The notes beneath the pieces are model-generated. The model had not been told where the DNA came from. It was given only the letters and a program-made list of their open reading frames with translations, and did no database searches. From positions 4,280,501 to 4,344,500 of the forward strand of contig NC_134084.1 of the NCBI RefSeq assembly GCF_000715075.1: DNA of 64,000 bases. The letters run 5' to 3'. This DNA is from Nicotiana tabacum (taxonomy: Eukaryota > Streptophyta > Magnoliopsida > Solanales > Solanaceae). Position numbers and translations under genes: made by a program. Shown here piece after piece: positions 43,441-56,287 of the stretch (the stretch's first letter is position 1; each line of letters opens with the position of its first letter).

Positions 43441-45587
43441 ATGTTAATTTCATGAAAAAACCAAAAGATTAGTTCAATTGTTTATATAGTTAGTTCGTGT
43501 TTACTTTCATTAACTTTCTTCAATGTTGGTCATTGCTTAATACTTTCGAATCACGTATTGGTTAGTCGTTTAATCTGTCATTATATTTTTTTAGTCAATC
43601 GGTTTTGATAATCACTTGTGAAATCCGATTAACTATTTATAATTGGTGAAGCTCATTGATCTTCTGGTTTCACGTTTGATTTTGATGTTTTGCCTTAGTT
43701 CGAAATCCGTTAGTGATCATTAGTTCGTGTTTAGTATCGTTTTTGACTTCATGTTTTAGTCGATTCGATAGTTGTTTCACTATCATTCATATTCTGTGTT
43801 GCCTTTAAGTTGTTAAGTTCTAATTTCATATTTATAATTTCTAGTTTTGTCTATGTTTAAGCTAATTAGTTTAAGGCCTTAACTATATGTTTTATTTGTG
43901 TGTATTCATTAGGTTCTTTTGTTAGTTTAATGGTTCAAGTCTAGTTATCTAATTTTGCACTCTCTAGTTTGAAGCAATAGTTTAGTTGGATATTGGTTTG
44001 TGAGGGTAATAGAAGGTATTTGAGTGTAGGGCCTTTGTTTGGTTGCTTTTACTGTTCGGGGACTATTTTGGAGTACAATACTCCAAAATTTTGTCCATAT
44101 CTGGTGAGAACAATTGTTCATTGGACAAAAATCTGGTTTTGGACAGATTTTTGGTCAACAATCTATCATTTTGGACAGATTTTTGGCCAAACAAATCTGT
44201 CCCAAGGCCCTTGCTCCCCCTGTTAAAAGAGGAGCTTTTTCCTCATTTAAGGGGGAGCTCTGACTCAAAAAAAGAGGACACACTCGAACACACTTAGTCA
44301 TCATCTTTTACACTCAAGGAAGAACACAAAAACAATAGAGAGTTTGAGAGCCTTTCTTGAGTATCTGGAGAAAAGAATACTTTAAAAAAATACAAAGGTC
44401 TTTAACGCGAGTCTCTAGTCTCTTCTTTCTTTCAAAGTCTGTTTAAGTTTCTGCTGGAATTTCTGGATCGGCTCAGTTTCTTTTGTTGGATACTGCTGCT
44501 GCTGTTTCAAAGTGTGTTGCTGTTGTTTTTGCTCGTGAGTATTCTGCTCCTAGTAGGATTTATCCGGGTTTCGCACTGTTGTCTTTTCTATATTCTGTTG
44601 CAGCATAAGGTAACTTTCAGGCTTTGTAATGCAAATCTTTGAATGGAAATTGTGATGTTTTAAATATGCAACTGTTGGACTGTTTAAGATTGTTTGTTCA
44701 TGGTTAGTAAGCATGTAAAAGTGTTTTACTTTTCACTTCATAAAGATTGTTAAAGACTTGCATTAGGGAAAAAAGAATGAAACAATAAACTTGTTTAAAA
44801 ATTTGTATAACTCTGTTTCAAATTCAAGGTAGTAATTTATTTTAATCTTAATGCTTTATAGCTTAAAGTGTTGTTTTCCATTTGATAAAAAATGTTTCTC
44901 CTCCAATGTAGAAATTCATGTCAAAAGTTCTGAGCGTGAGAGTTAACCTTTTCCTTTTTACTGTATATGAAAGCTTTTTGTGCAAATTATAAATTCCACT
45001 AAAGGTTGATATAAAATTTGTATAAATACGCGGTAAAAGTCCTAGTGTATTTCTGAATGTTTGTGGGCTTCAAGATGATTTTATTAGTTTTTTTTCTTTC
45101 TTTAGTCTAATTCTCACTTTAAATCTTAAGGAAAATAATATAATCAATCCTAAATGACATAGTTAGTAGTATGTAAAGGGGCCATTGTTGTAATAATATC
45201 TCGGATTCAAGCAAAGTTACAAATTAAAAGATATCGGAATCATCAAACCGATAATTTGGTATGCTCGGCCAACCTTAAAATGCCAGCGTTGACAATTTGG
45301 ATGCATAGCTTAAATATTGTCACGTGTACTTACTAAATTCTCAAATAAGGTCTACTGGGGGTGTTTATTTAGTGATGTTTCTTCCAATCTTGTTAAAATA
45401 AAATATATCCTCTCTCAAATTAAAGATAAAGATGGTAAAAAAAATTAAAAAATGATATAGGAGAACTAGTATGAGCAATGTTAATAAAATCAGTTATTTC
45501 CCTTAAATTTAAATGACCTGGTTACTTAATCACCTTAACAATTAATTTAAGGGCTAAAGCAACTAATAGGCGCGTTAACTTTTTCAT

Positions 45588-45903
45588 TCACGAATTCGCT
45601 TGCGTAGCATGATATTTAACATTCAATAATTTAATAATCTCATACCATACCTATTAGTTTTAGCTAATTTTTAATTTAGTTAATCCTGCTAAAAATCGCG
45701 GATTCGCTTGCGTAGCGCGGTAGCGATATTTAATAAATTTCCAAAAGCTAATTTTTCCTCAAAAGTACAATTGTAGTGATTTTTTTCAAAAGTAATAACG
45801 TGCTAATAATTCTTTGTCATGACTGCGGATTCGCTTGTGTAGCGCCGTTATGACTAAATTAATAAAATTCATCTCGATCACGCATTCGCTTGCGTAGTGT
45901 GGT
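45588..45903 (+). repeat. Four stem-loops with shared loop ATTCGCTTGCGTAG (LTR B)
   Basis: Identical by eye to 25717-26032 in LTR A, in the part of LTR B that derives from the LTR A type. Confidence 0.65.
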
Positions 45904-46333
45904 TATGACATCTTATTATTCAAAGTTTTCTTTAATTTACCTAATAATCTGGATATAAAAGCGGCAAGGTAAAAATATATAAAGCATATAAATATCAATT
46001 TATCCAAAATTAATTCAAGCCAAATTTTAAGTCAATAAAGCGACCGTGCTAGAACCACGGGACTCAGGGAATGTCTTGCACCTTCTCCCCGGTCAACAAA
46101 ATTTCTTACCCGAATTTTATTTTCGCGGACCGATAAAAATAGAGTCAACTTTCCTCTGACTAGGGATTTAAAAGGTGACTTGGAACACCGAAAACCAATT
46201 CCAAGTGGCGACTTTGAACAATAAAATAATCCCTATTTCAAAATTGTCACTTTAATTGGAAAAACTCTTTAACCCACAATCCTTAACACATTCATATCTT
46301 CTTGCAGGGGGTAAAAAAGGAGTGTGACAGCTC

Positions 46334-46351
46334 TGGCGACTTTGCTGGGGA
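46334..46351 (+). promoter_or_regulatory. Primer binding site, tRNA-Arg-like (unit 2)
   Basis: TGGCGACTTTGCTGGGGA, four bases after the end of LTR B, identical to unit 1. Confidence 0.75.
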
Positions 46352-47067
46352 ACTAACCAGAATTCAAGCTTGTACATGCTGACCTTTATTTGGCTTTATT
46401 AATTTTGTATATATTGTGATTTATTTGTGCCTAATATGCTACTTGTTTGCTTTATACTGCTTTGATATTGTTGAACTGTACATATAAACTGTCTTCTCAC
46501 GCACCCCCCTCTGAATCTTCTTGAAATAAAAAATTGGGCATTTGCTTGACATAGCCCGCTTTCTTTAAGATAGCCGAGGTGCTTGTCACCCGGTGAAGGA
46601 TTTTAGTCACACATGTTTTAGGCGGGGAGCACCACCGGTTAAGCCGGAAAGCAATACTACCGGTACGCTGACCCTCCTATGCTCGAGTTGTCCGCTCGAG
46701 TAAGCCAGTCTAGATACCTTCTCCAATAGGATTTAAACCTAGAAGAACAAACCTCATGCCGGATATCCCTAGTAGGTTCGCTGTATTTGCATCACGTGCA
46801 TTTGACTTAGCGAAACTCGGCGAGGGGGCCGGGTCCGTATAAGACAGGTATCCTCTTTAAGACCATCATGTTCACGTATGTGCTACTTGATACATCATTT
46901 GGAAGGCTTACTTGCATTGTCGACCGGTTAAAAAAAATAGTTAGTGTAATTATTGAAAATGAAAAAAGAAAAATAAAGAATAATTCTCCTCGTTTAGTGC
47001 AAATAAACCTTTAAAAAAAATTTAAATTTAGTCTGGTGTGAGTTTTAAAGATTTCATTAAAAAAATA

Positions 47068-47137
<70 letters not shown>

Positions 47138-47777
47138 GGAAAAGTTTATTTTCCCGAACTATGCAGGTTTGATTCTCACCGGATGTGAGATACGTAGGCA
47201 ACCTCCATCGGGTTCAGCCCACACTTTTTAAAAAAAGGGAGCATAAAATTCTCAAAAAAAAAGAGCCTATTTTGGTCACCTTTCACCATTTTGCCCTCAT
47301 GTCTAGCCATTTTGTCGAAGCAGCTTTAAACCTTTCCGGAAGTACCGAAAGGCTATTTTTGCAAAAGTAGTCATCTGATCTAGTTTTGTCTGGTTATATT
47401 TGCTGAGACATCTTTTGAACCCCTCTCGGAGTAGCAAATGGTCATTTTTGTAAAAATAGTTTTTTTTTAAAATTTATTTATTATTTTGTCTATGTTTTAT
47501 CATTTTGTTCCTCTGTTTGGCTGTTTTGCCGAGACATCCTTTATGCTTTCTATGGAAGTATCAAAGGACCGTCTTTGTAATAGTAGTCATTTTTCCTGCT
47601 TTTATCATATCAACATTTGTGTCCGGTAATTTCAAAATATATATTATAATAATAATAATAATAAATAGATTGATTCCTAAATTGACATAAAAAAAGAGAA
47701 AAAAAAAAAAGAATGATCATAATTTGCATATAGTTTAGGTAAGTCCTAACCCTTTTTATCTTATTCTTAGGATCATC
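46352..47777 (+). other. Ogre leader region, unit 2
   Basis: Same layout as 26481-27901: structured GC-richer segment (46510-46880), (TA)n at 47071-47133, boundary motif A at 47156-47220 and a (TAA)n run near 47645. There is no coding potential. Confidence 0.6.
47156..47220 (+). promoter_or_regulatory. Recurring Ogre boundary motif, copy A (unit 2)
   Basis: Identical to 27276-27340, upstream of ORF1. Confidence 0.6.
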
Positions 47778-49728
47778 ATGAGTTCTCCACGAAGAAGCAG
47801 TCAAAAAAGGATAAGGGATGAGACACCTCATATGTTCTTGATCAGAGATAAGACCCTGAGTAATCTCTGTAATTGGTGGGCTAGTTTTGCTACATGGGAA
47901 CAGAATCGAGTATTTAAGCACCTCAAGTTCCTCACTAACATCATGGGAATTAAGCCTAACAGAGATTTAATCGAGGTTCTAGTTGGTTTTTGGGACCCTG
48001 CGAACAATGTCTTCAGGTTCAAAGATTGTGAAATGACGCCCACATTGGAAGAATTAGGTGGGTTCACCGGATTGGGGAGAGACCTTCGTGGGAAAAGCCT
48101 GTTGCTCCGAGAAAAGTTGGTGTGAACAACTTTTTAAAGAAGTTATGCCTTCGTCGAATTCCAATGGTTTGCTTAAACGAAGGTTGGGTTCCATCGGAAT
48201 ATCTTTATGACAGATTTGGGGACGAGAAAGGGTTTGAGAACTTCTCGGGCACAGAATTCGTCAACCAGTTGAGTTACAAAGCTTGGAGGGAGTTGAGAAT
48301 CTTCGCGTTCATGATATCATTTCTAAGGATCATGGTCTTTCCAGAGTGTGGTGGGCGCATCAGAATTCGATTGGTTGCGGTAGTCTCGTATTTGCAAAGT
48401 AGTGAGGATCATACCATTCTTCCCATGATTTTGGGAGATATTTTTCGAGCTTTGACCCGTTGTCAAGAAGGTGAAGATTACTTTGAGGGATGCAACATTC
48501 TGCTGCAGATGTGGTTCATAGAGCACCTTTATCATCATCCAATAGTAGTAAATTTCAATGATGATTGGCTGAATTACATTGGATGTCACCCCGACAGAGC
48601 TGCGAGTTGTAATCTTCCAAAGGGGGTGAGGGCTTGGCGGACATTACTTGGTTCATTGAGTGCTGATAGAATCACTTGGAACTATTACTGGTTCCCTTCT
48701 GCTAAGGTCATGCATATGTCAATGTATTTCCCGTTCTTCATACTCATGGGTTTCAGAGGTTTCCAACCTTACGCACCTCTACGCGTCATGCGCCAGCTAG
48801 GGAGAGAGCATCCGATTGAGGACATGTGCCCGTTCGTGCGGGAATTCAAGGGAGAGGAACCTCCAAGGGAGTCATATGCGCAAAAGGTTTGGTTTGGTAG
48901 TCGATTTTCTAATTTGGACGAGATGGTAGCTGATCGTGAATGGGGGGAGGTAAGCCTCGCATACCTTGAGTGGTTCATAACCAGGATATTCCCGAGCAAA
49001 GGCTAGAAAGATCCATACGGCATGCAGTTGATTGGGAGGAGGAAATCAAGGCCAGAGTTAGAGAAACCAGAAGGGAGGTGGCACAAGAGGTCCAATCTCG
49101 TATTGACATTTTACAAGAAGATAAGGGCATTCTAGAGACAACCATGGACATACAATAGGCTGATTTCGAGCAGGAAAAGGCTCAGTGGGCACGAGAGAAG
49201 CAAGCACTCAAAGCCCAAATTCGAAAGAAGAACATAGTCACAACCGCTCAGCAACAAGAAGAGAAAGAAGCCCAGTTCAGGGTAGTCCGTGATCATGAGC
49301 GTAAAGGTTTTTCTCCATTAATCCAAGGCCTGAGGGATCAAATAGGGGGAGTTGAGTCACGTAAGGAGAGCCAGATCACGGAGTTTGAAATAGAAAGAAA
49401 CCACTACCAAAAAGTGATCAATTAGTTAGAAGCGGAGTCGCTAGAAATTTGGCGCCAGAAAGATATGGCCTTGGACCGCGAGCGTGATGCACTTGATCTA
49501 GCTGAGACCCGTGGTCAGCAAAATCAAGAGTTGCATGTGGCTCAGGAATACATTAAGGGAAATATCCTCGAGGTAGCCACATATACCTCAAGAGCATGCA
49601 GGAGTTGCCAGGGAATGATGCCCGAGCGGTTTACAAAAGTATCATTGAACGTTGCTCGTCATATATCTGCAGACTTGGAGAGGATATACCGCAATGTCGG
49701 GGGTCAGCCACAGGAACAAGAGCCTTGA
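47778..49728 (+). pseudogene. Ogre ORF1, plant-mobile-domain-like protein, unit 2
   Basis: Here the start codon ATG (47778-47780) is present and gives MSSPRRSSQKRIRDETPHMF before the part shared with unit 1. This start is mutated to ATA in unit 1, so it is the likely original. The frame breaks at the TGA 48123-48125 and resumes one base back (48122-49006), then shifts again into the coiled-coil part (48970-49728) with a TAG at 49156-49158. The first frameshift is shared with unit 1 and therefore predates the duplication. A few missense differences from unit 1 exist (for example MRPFVWEF versus MCPFVREF). Confidence 0.75.
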
Positions 49729-50024
49729 CTATAGTGATGCTGGTGGATTCTACTGCAGAGATCAAAGTCTTCTTTTAGTTATCAGTCCCTTTTCATTATG
49801 CTTTTGTTGTTTTTGAGTCTGTAAGAGTCTTTTGGTGTTTTGATTCTTGTTGTTTTGCCTTTTATCCTAAAAAGTCTGTTTAAGTCAGGTTTGGTCTTAT
49901 TTATCTTTATGTAACTCTTGCTTTTTGAGTCTTCTATAAAAAAAAATCAATGAAAAAGATTTTTGTTTAGAAAAATTCTAAAATGAACCCAAAAGATGTT
50001 GGTTTTGTAAATGGTCGTGTACTT

Positions 50025-50089
50025 GAACTACGTAATGATCTGATTCATGCGGCGACATGATACGTAGGCAACCCACAAAAGGTTCGAAC
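50025..50089 (+). promoter_or_regulatory. Recurring Ogre boundary motif, copy B (unit 2)
   Basis: Same as 30176-30240; the TA-rich stretch upstream of it in unit 1 is absent here. Confidence 0.6.
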
Positions 50090-50343
50090 AAATATTTTAA
50101 TGACTCTAAAGTAAGGGATCAAAATAAAGCAAAGTGAAAAAAAGGGAAAAAAGAGAGAAGGAAATAATAGTGTCAATAAGCAACAAGCTGAGAAGCTGGA
50201 ATGAAAAATGAAGCCTTCCAAAAGCATGTTAGAGATGGTAATATTTTAGGAGCATAGCATATCTACGTGTGATTCCTATCTGTAAAATGCTTAACCCTAA
50301 CACATTTAATACCTCTTACTAGTAAGCTTAAGGTGATTGGTTT

Positions 50344-52330
50344 GTGGTGAAACTGGCAATACATCATTACTTCACAAGATCTAAGGGAGCAGTGGTAATG
50401 GATAACAGTGATGAAATCGAGTTGGTCAGTGACAATCCGCAGGGTCAGTTAGTTGAGCAAGAGTCGGAGGAGATAAGAAAATTGAGACAACAACTATCAG
50501 ATGTATATCAAGCTTGGGTTTTCGGTCGACCTCAACCCCAGGGTCCTTCAGAGGGAACTTCCACCATACCCCAGGCTACTCAAACACCGCTCCATGCAAT
50601 GAGCGATCATATTCTACCACCAGGGTATGTGCCGAACTACAGCCTCCAAGCTGCCCCCGGTACCTCTAACATGCGACCTCCAGTCGCACCAGTCAGGAAC
50701 ACCCCTCTCGTCGTGTCTGGCGCACCGGTATATAAAATCCTGCCACCACCTTCTGTGATGAGGCCAAACAATGAGCCACCATCTCATGCTTATGATGGGC
50801 AATACACCATCCAAATATGGCTTTCGGGGTCTCGACCCCATACAATCAGACTCCTCAGTACGAGTCACCAGTGGAAAATGAAAAGCTTGCCACAACAATT
50901 GAGCCAGATGAGATGGACAGGAAAATGAAAAGTCTTGAACAGAATATAAAGAATATACAAGGACTATGTGGTCACAAAAGTATTTCATTCAGTGATCTAT
51001 GTATGTTCCCTCACATCCATTTTCCACGAGGGTTCAAGACCCCAAAATTTGAGAAATATGTTGGACACGGTGACCCTATCGCCCACTTGAAAAGGTACTG
51101 CAACCAGCTGAGGGGTGCATAAGGAAAAGAAGAGTTCCCGATGGATTGTTTTGGAGAAATCCTTGTGGGGGTAGCTTCCGAATGGTTCATTGACCAAGAT
51201 ATCTCTCACTGGCATGTTTGGGATGACATGGCCCAGGCCTTCGTCAAACAATTTTAGTACAACATTGATATTGCGCCGGATCGTAATTCCTTGTCCAATA
51301 TGAAGAAAAAGCTGACCGAAAGTTTTAGGGAGTATGCCATCATGTGGAGGGAGCAAGCGGCTAGAGTTAAGCCACCCATGGATAACCACGAGTTGATCAC
51401 TGTTTTTCTGGAGGTTCAAGAGCCTGATTACTTTTAGAACATGATGTCCGCAATGGGTAGACCTTTTGCAGAAGCAATCAAAATAGGGGAGATGGTCAAA
51501 AATGGCCTCAAGACTGGCAGAATTGTAAGTCAAACTGCTCTCAAAGCCACCACCCAAGCTATCCAAAATGGGTGGGGGGTTTGGCAAATAGAAAGAAGAG
51601 AGATGGAGGGTCCATGATGACTTCGGGATCTAGGGAAGTTCAAAGAGGGGCATCACACCCTTATGTGCAAGTTCAGCAGGGGCAATCCAGCTACCCTCAA
51701 CATTATTACCCCCCGCCAATTCCTCAATACTCTGTGGGCCCACCACAATATACAATGTTCAATGCTCAATCGTATGCTCGGCCTCACAATCAGCAGGTAC
51801 GGGCACCAGCTCCAAGGGCCCCCCGACCTAAGCAGTAAAATTTTTGGGCACCCTACAATGCTCGTCCCAGGCAGGATTATGGTCGAGAGCAGAGGCCAGC
51901 AGAAAAATTCACTCCATTGGCCGAATGATACTCTAGTCTATTCCAGAAACTGAAGCAAATGGGCGCGATTGGACCCATCGCTCCCCACCATATGCATCCT
52001 AATTCACATGGATTTCAAGCGAATGCTAGATGTGAATATCATTCAGGTGCCCCGGGGCATAGCACTGATGGCTGTTGGACTTTGAAAAGAGCCGTAGAAA
52101 GGCTCATTTCTGAAAATTTGATTGTAGTAATGAATGGCGAGGACACTCCTAATGTGACAAATAACCCGTTGCCAGCACACAATAATGTTCATTTTGTGGG
52201 AATGATTGGCCGAGATCAAGAATACAAGCCGATCGGTCGAGCAGAAATGACAGTGGGTGCAATTCAAGAAGGAACAGGTCTGGAAGTAAGTCCCAGCCAA
52301 GATGTGCCATTGATTGTGAAAGGTGCCTAG
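50344..52330 (+). pseudogene. Ogre gag, unit 2
   Basis: Same structure and the same defects as 30495-32481: phase change near 50820, TAA at 51120-51122 and two TAG codons near 51255 and 51435. The knuckle CEYHSGAPGHSTDGC is at about 52030-52080. Differences are a few substitutions, such as GKYTIQ versus GQYTIQ. Confidence 0.85.
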
Positions 52331-52366
52331 AGCTCAAATAAGGCAACTTTATTTGTTCCGAAAATC

Positions 52367-53974
52367 TTGAGGTTGGAAGTTCACTCTAGTATTCCAAGCC
52401 CAAGGTTATATGTACTTAGAGGCCACCCCATCACAAGGCAGAAGCAGGGAGGTACGAAAGGTATAACCGAGCCGATCATAATCAAACCTGCCGTGCAACC
52501 CCCTGTGACCAACATAAAAACCACTCCTTGGAACTACAACAAAACCGTGATGACCTACAAAGGCAAGGAAATCATAGAGGAAGTGGGGAAAACTAGAGGT
52601 TTGACTCGATCGGGGAGGTGTTACTCTACAGAAGAGCTGAGGAAGGCCAAGCAAATCAGAGAAGGGCAATTGCCAATAAAGAAACCAGTCACTGAAGTAG
52701 AGGTAGAAGAGTTTTTGAGAAAGATGAAAGTTCATGATTACTCAATCATTGACCAGCTAAGAAAGACTCATGCCCAAATCTCTCTATTATCTCTGCTCAT
52801 ACATTCCAAAGAGCATGCCCATGTACTAATCAAGGTCCTGAACGAGGCACATATCTCAGAGGAGACCATAGTGAATCAGTTAGAGAAGATGGCCAATAGA
52901 TTTTTTGAGGTGAACAAAATCTCCTTTACTGATGATGAACTTCCCGAGGAGGGAGCCAGGCACAATAGGGCTTTGAACTTGATGGTCAAATGTGAGGGGC
53001 ATTATGTAAAGCGAGTCATGGTTGATGGAGGCTCAAGTGTAGATGTATGCCCTCTCTCTACCTTGCAAAGCATGAAGATCAATACAGATAGAATCCGACC
53101 AAGCAATGTTCGCATCCGAGCCTTTGATGGCTCAGCAAGAGATACCATTGGGGAGATTAACCTCACCATGATGATTGGGCCGGTTGACTTTGAGATTGTT
53201 TTCCAAGTAGTGGACATGGCCACTTCTTATAATTTTCTTCTTGGAAGGCCATGGATCCATACGGCCTGAGCTGTGTCGTCTACCTTGCATCAGATACTCA
53301 AATTCGAACATGACAGGCAAGAAATTATTGTTCACGGGGAAGACGAGTCTTCCATTTATGAATACCTATTAATCCCCTGTATTGAGGCTAAGGAAGGGTG
53401 TGAGTCCATTGTCTATCAGGCTTTCGAAGTGGTTGTTGTGGACCATGTTGAGGAAGAAAAGCCCATTCTGCATCCTCGTCTTTCCTCCACATCTATAATG
53501 GTGGCTGCAGTTATATTGAGACAAGGTTATGAGCTAGGAAAAGGCTTGGGGGCATCATTGCAAGGAACTTCGGAGCATATTTCTCCATTCAGTAACTAGG
53601 GTACGTTTGTCTTAGGCTTTAGGCCAACACAAGCAGACAAAAACAAAGCCAAACACCGCAAAAAGCATGGATGGGTCTTGCAACAACCTATCCCTTACAT
53701 TTTCTACACTTTTGTCAAGCCACGACTCCAAGAGGGTCAAAATTCCTCGGCGCATGCAAACATTGATAAAATTTTCCATGGCCTCAGCCAAATGTTTTCT
53801 GAAGTGAATATGATCCAGGCTGGTGAAGGAACTAGTCGTGTTTTCATCCAGGCAAGAAAAAGTCTATGGAAAGATGTTGTATATGTCGCAGCCGATATGC
53901 AACTAATTGACCCAGACACTATGCTCACCAACTGGGAAGCGACTCATCTCCCCACAAGGAAGGAGTCTTGGTAG
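52367..53974 (+). pseudogene. Ogre protease region with G-patch-like motif, unit 2
   Basis: Copy of 32518-34125: protease motif MVDGGSSVDVCP, TGA at 53267-53269 and the GYELGKGLGASLQG motif near 53527-53568. Substitutions relative to unit 1 include CGSIVY to CESIVY and VEEGKP to VEEEKP. Confidence 0.8.
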
Positions 53975-54141
53975 TTTGCTTTTACAGCTTCTTTTTTGTA
54001 TTTTGGGTTACTTTCAGGGTTGTAATCCAAGAATCTCAGTATGATTGTTATGTTTTGATGTTAACCCTTCTATCCTTTCGAATTCAATGAAATGCAGTTC
54101 AGTTTCCTATTAAGTTTTGTATCTTTTCTTTTTCCTAATTC
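53975..54141 (+). other. Candidate intron between protease and RT, unit 2
   Basis: Identical by eye to 34126-34292. The same T-rich tract and the same uncertainty about splice sites apply. Confidence 0.4.
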
Positions 54142-55405
54142 TTGTCATTTTATTTCCATTTCAATTTTGTTAATGCCGGCTTTAATAACATGACATGCAT
54201 GCGGAATTCATGCCCAAATCTTAAAAAGCTGTCTAATATTGAAATAATGCATCAAGAGGTTGAATATGATGAAGATGAGGTTGTTGAGGAAATAAAAAGA
54301 GAGTTGGAACAATTTGAAAACAAGCCTAAGCCTAACCTCAATGAAACTGAGCTGATTAATATCGGAAGTCATGAAGAAGTCAGAGAAACGAAGATAAGCA
54401 TTCACACTGGACAAAAAACTGGAGATGCCTTGATTCAACTTTTATGTGAATACAGAGATGCGTTTGCTTGGTCTTACGATGATATGCCGGGTTTAAGTGT
54501 TGATCTAGTGGTTTATAAGCTTCCTAGGTATCCTGATTTTCCACCAGTCCAACAAAAGCAACAAAAGTTTAAAACAGACGTGAGTGACAAAATCAAAGAG
54601 GAAATAATGAAGTAACCGAGCGCCAATGTGGTTAGAGCTGTCCAATACACCACCTGGGCGGCGAATGTTGTGCCTGTGCCGAAGAAGGATGGAAAGACCA
54701 GAGTCTGTGTTGACTACAGGGTACCACCAAATTCGTATGGATGAGGATGATGCAGAAAAAATCGCTTTCACCACTCCATGGGGTACTTATTGTTACAGGG
54801 TTATGCCATTCGGTTTAAAGAATGTAGGGGCAACTTACATGAGGGCCATGACCACCATTTTTCACGACATGATGCACAAAGAGATTGAAGTATATGTCGA
54901 TGATGTTATCATAAAATCAAAGACACAGGCTGATCATGTGTGTGATTTGAAAAAGTTCTTCAAACAGCTTCGAAGGTATGACCTTAAGCTTAATCCAGCC
55001 AAGTGTACATTTGGGGTTCCATTTGGGAAACTCCTCGGTTTTATAGTCAGCCGAAGAGGCATTGAATTGGATCCATCTAAGATAAAGTCCATTCGAGATC
55101 TTCCACCCCCGAAGAATAAAAAGGAAGTCATGAGTTTGTTCAGGAGGTTGAACTACATCAGTAAGTTCATTGCTCAGCTCACAACCACGTGCGAGCCCAT
55201 CTTTAAGTTGTTGAAAAAGGATGCCGCTATCAAGTGGACAGACGATTGCCAAAAAGCTTTTGACATGATCAAAGATTATCTGTCAAAATCCCCTGTATTG
55301 GTCCCAACTGAAACTGGTAGGCCTTTGTTTTTATATCTATCGGTGATGAATAATTCCTTTGGATGCGTTCTGGGGCAACATGATACAACAGGCAAAAAGG
55401 AATAG
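54142..55405 (+). pseudogene. Ogre reverse transcriptase with motif A deletion, unit 2
   Basis: Carries the same junction as unit 1 (near 54720), joining KDGKTRVCVDYR to GYHQIRM, and the same YVDDVIIKS. Differences include YISRFIAQ to YISKFIAQ. The shared deletion shows that it was present before the tandem formed. Confidence 0.88.
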
Positions 55406-55669
55406 GTAATCTATTATTTCAGCAAGAAGTTTACCAGTTATGAGGTTAAGTACACCCTTCTAGAAAGGACATGTTGTGCCTTGACTTGGGTTGCTCAGAA
55501 GCTGAGACATTATCTTTTGGCTTACACTACTTACCTCATATCCAGAATGGATCCTTTAAAGTACATCTTCCAAAAGCCAATGCCCACTGGCAGGCTCGCA
55601 AAATGCCAAATCCTGCTCACAGAGTTTGACATCGTCTATGTCACTCGCACCACGATAAAAGCATAGGCT
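55406..55669 (+). pseudogene. Ogre first RNase H domain (3' part), unit 2
   Basis: Identical in peptide to 35557-35820, bounded by the same two TAG codons. Confidence 0.75.
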
Positions 55670-56287
55670 TTGGCAGATCATTTGGCAGAGAATCTAGTTG
55701 ATGATGAGTACATGCCACTTAGCACATACTTCCCAGACGAAGAGGTCAACTCAATAGAGGAAGTGGTTCCAGACGATCACCCTGTATGGAAAATGTATTT
55801 TGATGGGGTTGTCAATATCAAAGGAGTTGGGATAGGGGCAATCCTCATCTCACCTATTGGACATCATTATCCTGCAACAGCCCGACTTCGGTTCTTCTGT
55901 ACCAATAATACGGCAGATTACGAAGCTTGTATCATGGGTTTGAAAATGGCCATCGATCTAGATGTGCATGAACTATTGGTTATGGGAGATTCTGACTTGC
56001 TTATCTGGCAAACCCAAGGCAAATGGGAGACTCGAGACATCAAGCTTATTCCATACAGACAATGTGTGCAATACTTGAGCAAAAGATTCAAATCCATCGA
56101 GTTCAGGTACATTCCCAGGTTTCACAACGAGCTAGCCGATGCCTTGGCTACTTTAGCCTCGATGCTCCCTTATCCAGACAACACTCATATTGATCCACTA
56201 GAAATCCAAGTTCAGAATCAACACGGTTACTGCAATACAATTGAGACAGAACCAGATGCTGAACCATGGTATCATGACATAAAATGA
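55670..56287 (+). CDS. Ogre second, archaeal-type RNase H (aRNH), unit 2
   Basis: A 205-codon frame with the same four acidic residues as unit 1 (YFDG, DYEAC, GDSDL, NELADALA). It differs by ENP to ENL near the start and CVQDLS to CVQYLS. It is open, but it is a polyprotein segment without its own promoter, so expression is unlikely. Confidence 0.85.
   Translation: MADHLAENLVDDEYMPLSTYFPDEEVNSIEEVVPDDHPVWKMYFDGVVNIKGVGIGAILISPIGHHYPATARLRFFCTNNTADYEACIMGLKMAIDLDVHELLVMGDSDLLIWQTQGKWETRDIKLIPYRQCVQYLSKRFKSIEFRYIPRFHNELADALATLASMLPYPDNTHIDPLEIQVQNQHGYCNTIETEPDAEPWYHDIK

Larger units (their letters stand above)
41979..46329 (+). repeat. Ogre LTR B (shared central LTR, mosaic)
   Basis: The only complete LTR of the array, 4351 bp, starting TGTAAATGCTTAATTTTTC and ending GGAGTGTGACA. 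It has a polypurine tract before it and a primer site after it, so it serves as 3' LTR of unit 1 and 5' LTR of unit 2. Its left part is close to LTR C and its right part, from about 45000, is close to LTR A. Confidence 0.92.
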
